Origin: Alteriqipengyuania flavescens
Lineage (GTDB): Bacteria > Pseudomonadota > Alphaproteobacteria > Sphingomonadales > Sphingomonadaceae
Length of the DNA stretch: 64,000 nt
Direction: 5' to 3'
Assembly (NCBI RefSeq): GCF_030406725.1
Contig: NZ_CP129107.1
Location: forward strand, 1,054,001-1,118,000
Shown here: positions 1-6,871 of the stretch, in pieces
How the letters are laid out: the number at the start of each line of letters is the position of its first letter
Numbering within the stretch: position 1 is the stretch's first letter
Notes under the pieces: generated by a model
Databases searched by the model: none
Told to the model about the DNA's origin: nothing
The model's input: only the letters and a program-made list of their open reading frames with translations
Made by a program: the position numbers and the translations under genes

Positions 1-1
1 T

Positions 2-1798
2 CTCACCTTCACGGGGGTCGAGGGCAAGACGTTCTCGCCAATGGCCATCACGGTCATGCTGGCACTCGCCTCCGCCTTCGTGCTGTCCCTGACCTTCGTG
101 CCGGCGATGATCGCGGTGCTCCTCAATCGCAAGCTGACCGAGAAGGAGGTCAAGCCCGTTCGGATGGCGAAGGAACGCTATGGCCCGGCAGTGCGCCGCG
201 CCATCGCACGTCCCTGGCCGGTGATCGGTGCGGGCGCCGGACTCTTCGCCGTAGCGGCTTTCGTGTTCACCCTTCTCGGCAGTGAGTTCACACCGCAGCT
301 GGATGAGCGCGACATCGCGGTTCAGTCGCTGCGGATACCGTCGACTTCGCTCGAGCGCTCGCTCGCCATGCAGAGACAGGTGGAGGACAGGCTCGAGACC
401 TTCCCGCAGGTGGAGCTGGTCTTCTCGCGCACCGGCACGGCCGAGGTCGCGAGTGATCCGATGCCGCCGAACGCGTCCGACGCCTACGTGATCTTGAAGC
501 CGCGCGAAGAGTGGCCCGATCCCGACCTGTCGAAGGATGAACTCGTCGCGCAGATGGAGGAGTCGCTCAGCGGTCTGGTGGGCAACCTCTACGAGTTCAG
601 CCAACCCATCGAACTGCGCTTCAACGAGCTGATCGCGGGTGTTCGCGGCGACGTGGCGGTCAAGCTCTACGGAGACGACCTGACCGCACTGACCCGGTCA
701 GCCGGAGAAGTGGCCGAGGTGCTGCGCGGCGTCGAGGGTGCTGCAGACGTCAAGGTCCAGCAGGTCACTGGCTTTCCTACGCTGGACATCGCCTTCGATC
801 GTCCGACGATCGCCCGATACGGTCTGACCGTGGAGGAGGTCGCGCAATCCGTTGCCATCGCGCTGGGTGGTCGGCCAGCGGGGCTGGTATTCGAGGGTGA
901 CCGCCGGTTCGATGTCGTCGTGCGGCTCGAGGATGCGACCCGGGACGATTTCGATCAGCTCGGAGCTCTTCCCATAGTCCTCGAAAGCGGGGTCACGGTT
1001 CCGCTTCGCACACTGGCGGATTTCCAGGTGGTCGATGGTCTCGCGGAGGTTCGCCGGGAGCAGGGTCGCCGACTGGTGATCGTGTCGGCGAACGTGCGCG
1101 AGCGCGATCTCGGCTCGTTCGTCGAGGAGGCTCGCGCAGGCGTCTCCGAGAACGTCGGATTGCCGGCCGCCTCCTTCATCGAATGGGGCGGACAATACCA
1201 GAACCTCCAGGCCGCGCAGGCAAGGCTCGCCCTCGTCGTTCCGGTCTGCTTCGCGCTGGTGCTGCTGCTCCTGTTCATGGCGCTCGGCGGATGGGTGCCA
1301 GCGCTGGCGGTGTTCAGCGCGATCCCGATGGCGCTGGCAGGCGGGGTCTTCGCGCTTGCCCTACGGGGGATGCCGTTCTCGGTGTCGGCCGCAGTGGGGT
1401 TCATCGCCCTATCGGGGGTCGCGGTATTGAATGGCCTCGTGATGATGACCGCGATACGCCAGCGCCTCGACAAGGGAATGCCTCTCGATGAGGCGATCTC
1501 CGATGGCGCACTGGCGAGGCTGCGACCGGTGCTGATGACAGCCTTGGTGGCCTCGCTCGGCTTCGTGCCGATGGCCCTTGCGACCGGCACGGGCGCGGAA
1601 GTCCAGCGTCCGCTCGCCACTGTCGTGATCGGCGGATTGATTACCGCGACCGCGCTCACGCTCTTCGTCCTGCCCGCGATCGCGCGGCTCGTGCTCAATC
1701 GATCGGACGATGAGCGCAGCTGGCGCGAGAAGTGGTGGGATCGCCTGCGTCGAAACGTGACCAGCGACGAGCAGCGCGAACTGACGGACATCGCATGA
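2..1798 (+). CDS. Heavy-metal efflux RND transporter, CzcA/CusA family (5' truncated by window)
   Basis: Inner-membrane pump subunit that would work with a periplasmic adaptor and an outer-membrane channel to export divalent or monovalent metals. The reading frame is already open at base 2, so the gene starts before the window; about 598 C-terminal residues of a usual ~1040 are visible. Seen: the end of the first transmembrane (TM) bundle (LASAFVLSLTFVPAM), the HME-RND signature GSEFTPQLDERD opening the second periplasmic loop, a porter domain with GVRGDVAVKLYGDD, then a hydrophobic second TM bundle with ALSGVAVLNGLVM. The closest match is the CzcA/CusA branch; the metal cannot be decided because the first-half TM4 motif is outside. 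It is followed 22 bp later by the SpoIIAA-like and CDF genes, which supports a metal-resistance operon. Confidence 0.93.
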   Translation, partial: LTFTGVEGKTFSPMAITVMLALASAFVLSLTFVPAMIAVLLNRKLTEKEVKPVRMAKERYGPAVRRAIARPWPVIGAGAGLFAVAAFVFTLLGSEFTPQLDERDIAVQSLRIPSTSLERSLAMQRQVEDRLETFPQVELVFSRTGTAEVASDPMPPNASDAYVILKPREEWPDPDLSKDELVAQMEESLSGLVGNLYEFSQPIELRFNELIAGVRGDVAVKLYGDDLTALTRSAGEVAEVLRGVEGAADVKVQQVTGFPTLDIAFDRPTIARYGLTVEEVAQSVAIALGGRPAGLVFEGDRRFDVVVRLEDATRDDFDQLGALPIVLESGVTVPLRTLADFQVVDGLAEVRREQGRRLVIVSANVRERDLGSFVEEARAGVSENVGLPAASFIEWGGQYQNLQAAQARLALVVPVCFALVLLLLFMALGGWVPALAVFSAIPMALAGGVFALALRGMPFSVSAAVGFIALSGVAVLNGLVMMTAIRQRLDKGMPLDEAISDGALARLRPVLMTALVASLGFVPMALATGTGAEVQRPLATVVIGGLITATALTLFVLPAIARLVLNRSDDERSWREKWWDRLRRNVTSDEQRELTDIA

Positions 1799-1820
1799 TG
1801 GTCCGGGAAAGGAGAATACG

Positions 1821-2192
1821 ATGTTGAAGATAGACGAAGAGAACGGACTGCTGCGGATACGCGCGAGTGGCCAACTCGAAAGCTCGGACTACGATGACTT
1901 CGTGCCTCGGTTCGAACAGCTTGTCGGGCGAAAGCCCGGCAAGCTGCCGATTGTAATCGAACTCGCGTCCGATTTTGCAGGCTGGGATCTGCCCGGACTA
2001 TGGCGCGATCTCAAGTTCGACGCGCGTCATCAGGACAGCTTCGGCAGGATCGCCATCGTCGGCGATGCGAAATGGGAAGAGTGGGGCACCAGACTCTCCG
2101 ATCCGCTCTTCCGCGCCGAAATGAAATTCTTTGAATCCTCCCAGCATCAGGTTGCCGAGAGCTGGGTCCGCTCCGGGGAGGACACGGCATGA
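1821..2192 (+). CDS. SpoIIAA/STAS-like small protein
   Basis: A 123-residue soluble protein resembling the SpoIIAA-like (STAS-related) family: an N-terminal strand pair (MLKIDEENGLLRIRASGQL), a central predicted helix-strand region, and the WxxWGxRLSDPLFRAEMKFF segment typical of the family's C-terminal half. Members bind small hydrophobic ligands or act as protein-interaction modules; the exact role is not known. It lies between an RND metal pump and two CDF transporters, and its stop overlaps the next start (ATGA at 2189-2192), so it is probably translated together with them. An AAAGGAG-like ribosome site sits just before the ATG. The family assignment is by overall pattern; a metal-resistance role is inferred from neighbours. 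Confidence 0.7.
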   Translation: MLKIDEENGLLRIRASGQLESSDYDDFVPRFEQLVGRKPGKLPIVIELASDFAGWDLPGLWRDLKFDARHQDSFGRIAIVGDAKWEEWGTRLSDPLFRAEMKFFESSQHQVAESWVRSGEDTA

Positions 2193-2827
2193 GTGGTGAC
2201 CATGATATCGATCTCGGTTCGGCCGGGAAGCGCCGGACGCTGTGGGTCGTGCTCTGGCTGAACGTTGCGATCGCAATCGGGTTTTTCGTCGTCGGCTACT
2301 TCGCGGACTCGAACGCGCTCTTGGCGAACGGGCTCGACAACTCGTCCGACGCGATAGTCTATGCGCTCAGCCTGCTCGCGCTGGCCCGCTCGCGCATCTG
2401 GCAGCGTGGTGCGGCGCGGTTCTCCGGGGTCATGCTCTTGGTGTTCGCGGCAGGTGTCATTGCCGATGCCGTGCGTCGGTTCGTGGAAGGCTCGGAGCCA
2501 GGTGGATTTATGATGCTCGCGATGGCGGCAGTCGCAGCCGTGGTGAACCTTATCTGCCTGCGGATGCTCCAGCGGACGGAGGACAAGGACGTCAGCATGC
2601 GCGCAGCGACGACCTTCAGCTTCAATGATTTCATCGCCAATGGCGGGATCATCATCGCAGGCATCGTCGTGATGCTTACCGGCGCTAATTGGCCCGACCT
2701 GGTGGTAGGCGTCGCTGTGGCATGCATTGCCCTTTATGGCGGCATCCAGATCCTGCGCGATGCCCACATGGATATCCATGACGAGGAAGGAAGCGAGCAT
2801 CGGAAGGGGGATCAGTTCCGGACATGA
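2189..2827 (+). CDS. Short CDF-like cation transporter lacking the cytoplasmic domain
   Basis: A 212-residue membrane protein with about six hydrophobic segments. It aligns by pattern to the transmembrane part of cation diffusion facilitators: the TM2 motif appears as GLDNSSD (usual form HNxSD) and the TM5 motif as FNDFIAN, so some metal-site residues are changed. There is no C-terminal ferredoxin-like dimerisation domain, in contrast to the next gene. The start overlaps the SpoIIAA-like stop (ATGA), and its own stop overlaps the next start (ATGA at 2824-2827), giving a tightly coupled cluster. It probably moves a cation out of the cytoplasm or supports its full-length neighbour; the substrate is unknown. 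Confidence 0.75.
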   Translation: MSGDHDIDLGSAGKRRTLWVVLWLNVAIAIGFFVVGYFADSNALLANGLDNSSDAIVYALSLLALARSRIWQRGAARFSGVMLLVFAAGVIADAVRRFVEGSEPGGFMMLAMAAVAAVVNLICLRMLQRTEDKDVSMRAATTFSFNDFIANGGIIIAGIVVMLTGANWPDLVVGVAVACIALYGGIQILRDAHMDIHDEEGSEHRKGDQFRT

Positions 2828-3768
2828 GCAATCAACACACACATGGTGGGCATGGCGGCCACAGCCACGGCGAGGAGAACCTGAGCGATCGCCAGCTGAT
2901 CTTCGCGGTCGCGATCAACGTCCTGCTCACGCTCGCTCAGATCGTCGGCGGGATAGTCTCGGGTTCGCTCGCTCTCATTGCCGACGCCCTTCACAACTTC
3001 AGTGACGCCGCCTCGCTCGGCCTCGCGTGGTTCGCCCGAAGGATCGGCAGGCGTCCCGCCGACAGACGGATGACGTTCGGTTATGCGCAGGGCGAGGTCG
3101 TCGCTGCGCTCATCAACCTGACGACGCTGCTCATCATCGGCTTCTATCTGCTCGTGGAAGCGATCAACCGCTTCGCCGATCCGCAACCAATCGAAGGATG
3201 GACGGTGATCGCCGTTGCGGGCGTGGCATTGGTGATCGATCTGGTGACCGCTTTCATCACCCACCGCGGCGCCAAGGACAGCATCAACATGAAGGCGGCG
3301 TTCCTGCACAATGTGTCCGATGCCATGGCCTCTGTCGGTGTGATCGTCGCAGGGGTCCTGATCCTGCTATACGATCTCTACGTGGCCGATCTGGTCATCA
3401 CCGTCATCATCGCCGCCTATGTGATCTGGCAGGGGCTTTCGTTAATGCCGCGCACGGTTCGCCTGCTTATGGGTGCGGTGCCAGATGACGTCGAGCTGCA
3501 AGAAATCATGGACGAACTCGAGGCGATCGATGGGGTCGAGAGCATCCACCATCTGCATGTCTGGAACCTGGGAGAGCACCGCCGTGCTCTCGAAGTGCAT
3601 ATCGTGCCATCCAGCCCGTCACTCGAACGGTTCGAAGACCTGAAGCGAACGGTGCGACAGCACGTCTCCTCTCGTTTCAACATCGAGCATGCAACGCTGG
3701 AAGCTTGCCTAGCAGCGGACTGCGATGAAGGGTTGATAGCCCAAGCCGGGCATTCTGGAAGGTTCTGA
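2824..3768 (+). CDS. czcD: Cation diffusion facilitator (zinc/cobalt/cadmium efflux), CzcD-like
   Basis: A 314-residue CDF-family antiporter that exports Zn2+ and related ions from the cytoplasm in exchange for protons. Visible features: a His-rich N-terminus (HTHGGHGGHSHG, residues 5-16), six TM helices, the two canonical metal-site motifs HNFSD (TM2) and HNVSD (TM5), and a cytoplasmic C-terminal domain (about residues 215-290) with GVESIHHLHVWNLG. Length and architecture match CzcD/ZitB. It is the last gene of the metal module and overlaps the preceding short CDF-like gene by an ATGA. Metal choice among Zn, Co and Cd is not decided by the sequence. Confidence 0.92.
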   Translation: MSNQHTHGGHGGHSHGEENLSDRQLIFAVAINVLLTLAQIVGGIVSGSLALIADALHNFSDAASLGLAWFARRIGRRPADRRMTFGYAQGEVVAALINLTTLLIIGFYLLVEAINRFADPQPIEGWTVIAVAGVALVIDLVTAFITHRGAKDSINMKAAFLHNVSDAMASVGVIVAGVLILLYDLYVADLVITVIIAAYVIWQGLSLMPRTVRLLMGAVPDDVELQEIMDELEAIDGVESIHHLHVWNLGEHRRALEVHIVPSSPSLERFEDLKRTVRQHVSSRFNIEHATLEACLAADCDEGLIAQAGHSGRF

Positions 3769-4154
3769 GGAAGGCGACGGGGCGCTCGAGTTTGTAGGGC
3801 GGGACATTCCGCGTAAAAACGAAAAGCTGCCGGCGAGAGCTAGATACCAAGCGTTTGGCATCGCGCAATGCTAGGCACTCCGGTGTCCGCTATCTGCATT
3901 CATGAACCCCAAAGCCGACAGACAGCTGTCGGTCCAAATTCGGAAGTTGCGTTGCGAGCTAGGCGGTGGCTCGGTCCCCTAGGAACCGCGAATTTGGCTT
4001 CAGAAATGACTGCTGTGCGATTAGGGACGAATACTGTGCTCAACCACGATTGGCCTAACCAGCTGGAGGTCTGCTTCTCGTCCGATTGAGCTTTCGGGCT
4101 TCGCAATCGTAAGATTTTGGAGCTTCTGAGACTTTTTGGGGGTAGGATGCACAC
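3769..4154. other. Intergenic stretch between metal module and accessory genes
   Basis: No convincing gene in this 386-bp stretch; the open frames here have poor codon use and no recognisable product. It holds a perfect inverted repeat at 3915-3921 and 3926-3932 (arms CCGACAG and CTGTCGG, 4-base loop) and several A+T-rich runs near 4105-4140 that may carry the promoter for the next genes. It marks the change from GC-rich metal genes to a visibly more A+T-rich patch and may be a junction of acquired DNA; no transposase or integrase remnant could be recognised. Confidence 0.5.
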
Positions 4155-4808
4155 TTGCCCTTTCGCAATGCCGATATCGGCGATGTGCAAAATGATCCTT
4201 TCCATAAACTGCTGGAGAAGCTGACTGCCATCGACGCGCTGGGGCAACTTGTGCTGCCTCGCGAGTCCGAGAGGCTTGCGGAGCTGAAGCGACAGGCTGC
4301 CGCAGCAGCAAAACGGCGTTCGCGAGACGAACAACGATATACGCTCGGCGGCCTGATGTTCTCTTTGGATCTCAATACACTAGATTATCATGCGCTTTAT
4401 GGATTGCTGGCGCATCCCGACCATTTGCTCGTGTGGGCAATCGAAGCACGGGCATCGACAGGAGCGGGGACTTTGGCAAACATCATCCGCTTGATCTTAG
4501 ATGACAAGGAACGAGCTGGCAGATGTGCGGAGTGGGGCCAACACCTAGCGTGGAGTCGAATGCGCCAACTGTATGAGGCTGAGGTCAACGCGTTCATTTC
4601 TTCCGAAAAATGCGGACTGAAAGCAAGATGGCGCCGCGATCCCATCACAGCCGCCCAAAACTACTTGATCAGTGAAATCTGCAAGCTCGATAGCATCGAA
4701 AATCCAACGCTCACTACGAAAGGGCAAGCTTTCGATTGGCTTCGCGAGCGCGGCGGTAACCCAAGGTTTTTAGCGCGTCCTGCTCCTATGCCTCTGATGA
4801 GTTCATGA
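4155..4808 (+). CDS. Hypothetical protein of accessory patch (217 aa)
   Basis: Not recognised. A 217-residue soluble protein read from a TTG start, the only start that opens the whole frame; an AGGA lies about eight bases upstream. It has charged helices early (RESERLAELKRQAAAAAKRRSRDEQRY, residues 36-61, described by position), then mixed regions without signal peptide or TM helix. Its stop overlaps the start of the next small gene (ATGA at 4805-4808), so the two are probably co-translated. Codon use is less GC-biased than in flanking housekeeping genes, suggesting acquisition. Real coding is supported by the coupling and frame length only. Confidence 0.55.
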   Translation: MPFRNADIGDVQNDPFHKLLEKLTAIDALGQLVLPRESERLAELKRQAAAAAKRRSRDEQRYTLGGLMFSLDLNTLDYHALYGLLAHPDHLLVWAIEARASTGAGTLANIIRLILDDKERAGRCAEWGQHLAWSRMRQLYEAEVNAFISSEKCGLKARWRRDPITAAQNYLISEICKLDSIENPTLTTKGQAFDWLRERGGNPRFLARPAPMPLMSS

Positions 4809-5029
4809 TCAATCAAGTCTCCCATCCAATCGACGAAGCAGCTGCTCTGCTGAGCCAAAAGGAACGGGAGTTCCTGAACGCGTCGGCTGCAGTCGAGGCC
4901 GCTCTAGCAGATGGACATACCGGATTATCTGAGCTCGATCGGCTTAACGAGATCGCAGCGGAAGTCGCGCAGATAGCAGAGTTCCTTTCGGATCATCTTC
5001 AAACGCAGCTTGCGTCGTTTCTCGAATAG
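4805..5029 (+). CDS. Small hypothetical protein coupled to upstream gene (74 aa)
   Basis: Not recognised. A 74-residue acidic, strongly helical protein (for example FLNASAAVEAAL and LNEIAAEVAQIAEFL with heptad-like spacing), so it may form a coiled coil and partner the preceding 217-residue protein. The ATG overlaps the upstream TGA as ATGA, a strong sign of translational coupling and the reason for this start. No membrane segment or metal motif is present. Confidence 0.5.
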   Translation: MINQVSHPIDEAAALLSQKEREFLNASAAVEAALADGHTGLSELDRLNEIAAEVAQIAEFLSDHLQTQLASFLE

Positions 5030-5134
5030 GGCGCATTGAGATGGCCATTAAACCTTAGGATCAAAGAGTATGCGCCACCAATCAGTCAGGTCGGCGTTTG
5101 GTGAGGAATGAACTTCATTCTTAAGGAGTGTTTC

Positions 5135-6712
5135 GTGGGCGAGAAGAGGATAAATAAGTCTCCGTCTGAAATCGCCAGGGAGGCGGATTACCACAAGCGC
5201 CAGCACGGGAACCAAGAGGGTTTCTCGAATAAAGATCCAAGACAGGAAAAGGTTGCAAAAGAGACGCCGAGAGAACTGAAGAACAGGAAGAATCGGGAAT
5301 CGAAAACGAGATCTGCGATCATGCGGACGGACTTAAGTTTACTTGGAGGAAGTATCTCCTTTCCGGCGAATCTTAATGAATATATCGAGACGCTCGTCCT
5401 ATCCGAAAATTGTGGTGTGAGTAACGACGACAAGGCGTCAGCCATTTTCTCACCCACCCTGAAGGCGATCACAGATTTGCCGATCGGTCTGCTGACCGAG
5501 AAGGAATGTATGCTTCCGCGAGCATTGGTTCCTTCCGGATTTTCAGAAATTTTGCGCCATTGCCGGCGGATGATCTCCGTATCGGGGGACAAAAGCTACA
5601 TCGCCTACGCAGTGGCTGGTTGGAAAACGTGTTCTGTGGACCGGGCAGCTTTTCGAAAGATGCAGGTCACCGCGCAGCAAAATGCCTTAAGGCACCTTGA
5701 TGCTCATGCCCGCGCGCTGGCGCAAATCGAAGCAGATCACCCGAAGCTTTTTGAGGCGATTTTATGTGGCCGGCACAAGACTGCGCTGGACCTTCTAAGC
5801 CAAAGAACGCCAGAATCAGTGCTGAAGCCGCATCACATCCGCGCCGTGATTGCGGAGCATGGGCTGATCTATTGTCTGCATGATTTGCAATTAATCGCAG
5901 CGAGAGCGCATGCAGCAGAAGCTAATCCCTTCGAGAGCCTCGCTAGCTCCACCATGATCCAGATGAAGCCCGAAAACATCGCAAACCAGTCTCGCAGACA
6001 AGCGGCCACGCTGAACTCACTTCTGGCACAATATGCAACGCTGAGCGAAGAACTTGGCGGAAAGTTACCGCCCGAGGAAATTCCTGATCGGGAATCGCTG
6101 CGGTCTTTGGCCAACCAAGTGAGGTATGAAGCGAAGAAAACAGGCACCAACCTGCTCAGTCACCGATCGCAAATCGACGACTTAATCAGGTTCATGCGGA
6201 ATAATCCGGTCTCTAAAAATCTGACATACCTTGCGATCTTGCACCAACCGGTCAGCAGAAATGGAATGGCGACAAGCTTCAACGCGTTTTGGTTTTCGGG
6301 GTTGAGCGCTACCCAAACGGTTTCAGTAGCCATTCTACGCTATCTCCAAGCCGAAAAAACGATTAAAATGCTTATTGAGGAGCGTGACCCTCGTTCAGTG
6401 CGGCCGCTTCGTGAGCATACTGCGATGCCAGCTTACGAACTGAGCCCCAAAGCGCCAGATACCTTCAGAGAGGCCCAAGACCTTCTGTTCATGTTGAGGC
6501 AGAACATTCTCCACGACAAGGACTTCACAACGAACGAAGAAAGCGTGTGGGAGCGTAGCGATCGAGAAGGCAGGCCCCCTATTAAGAAAGCGGCCGAAGT
6601 CTTGAAGGAATGGGGGCAGAGAGAAATAGGCGCGGATAAGGGTTCGCTCGACGATGCGGGGCGCACTTACTACTTACTGGACGTAATCCCCGAGCATCGG
6701 CTGGCATACTAA
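5135..6712 (+). CDS. Large hypothetical protein of accessory patch (525 aa)
   Basis: Not recognised. The GTG at 5135 is preferred because a perfect AAGGAG (5123-5128) lies six bases before it; an ATG at 5108 would add nine residues but has no well-spaced site. Residues 1-65 are very rich in Lys, Arg, Glu, Asn and Gln and look disordered or nucleic-acid binding; the rest is mainly helical and globular with no signal peptide or TM helix. The C-terminal part contains ILHDKDFTTNEESVWERSDREG and a terminal LLDVIPEHRLAY. Codon use is distinctly more A+T-rich than the neighbours. With the two preceding unknown genes it forms a possible accessory island; a defence or mobile-element role is only a guess. 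Confidence 0.65.
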   Translation: MGEKRINKSPSEIAREADYHKRQHGNQEGFSNKDPRQEKVAKETPRELKNRKNRESKTRSAIMRTDLSLLGGSISFPANLNEYIETLVLSENCGVSNDDKASAIFSPTLKAITDLPIGLLTEKECMLPRALVPSGFSEILRHCRRMISVSGDKSYIAYAVAGWKTCSVDRAAFRKMQVTAQQNALRHLDAHARALAQIEADHPKLFEAILCGRHKTALDLLSQRTPESVLKPHHIRAVIAEHGLIYCLHDLQLIAARAHAAEANPFESLASSTMIQMKPENIANQSRRQAATLNSLLAQYATLSEELGGKLPPEEIPDRESLRSLANQVRYEAKKTGTNLLSHRSQIDDLIRFMRNNPVSKNLTYLAILHQPVSRNGMATSFNAFWFSGLSATQTVSVAILRYLQAEKTIKMLIEERDPRSVRPLREHTAMPAYELSPKAPDTFREAQDLLFMLRQNILHDKDFTTNEESVWERSDREGRPPIKKAAEVLKEWGQREIGADKGSLDDAGRTYYLLDVIPEHRLAY

Positions 6713-6813
6713 CGCCACTGTGCTCGTCTGGCTCATTTGAACACCATATTCCGTCGATCGACAAGAATTTCCCATTGTTTACAGTGCCCACCATATTCGT
6801 GTCGGGTGCGCCA

Positions 6814-6843
6814 AGGGGCGGTCTTTCAAAGATCGCCGCCCCT
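6814..6843 (-). terminator. Hairpin downstream of the GH3 gene
   Basis: Inverted repeat with 8-bp perfect GC-rich arms (AGGGGCGG at 6814-6821, CCGCCCCT at 6836-6843) enclosing a second short self-complementary stretch (TCTTT/AAAGA). It lies 29 bp past the stop of the minus-strand glucosidase and also follows the plus-strand accessory gene, so it could serve either. There is no long T-tract, so its efficiency is uncertain. Confidence 0.4.
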
Positions 6844-6871
6844 CGGCGTATCGTTGCCGTCCGGCCTCGGT

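Noticed and set aside
3900-4334. Minus-strand open frame of about 144 codons
   Set aside because: No ribosome site, no recognisable features, and overlaps the plus-strand 217-residue gene that is coupled to the next gene.
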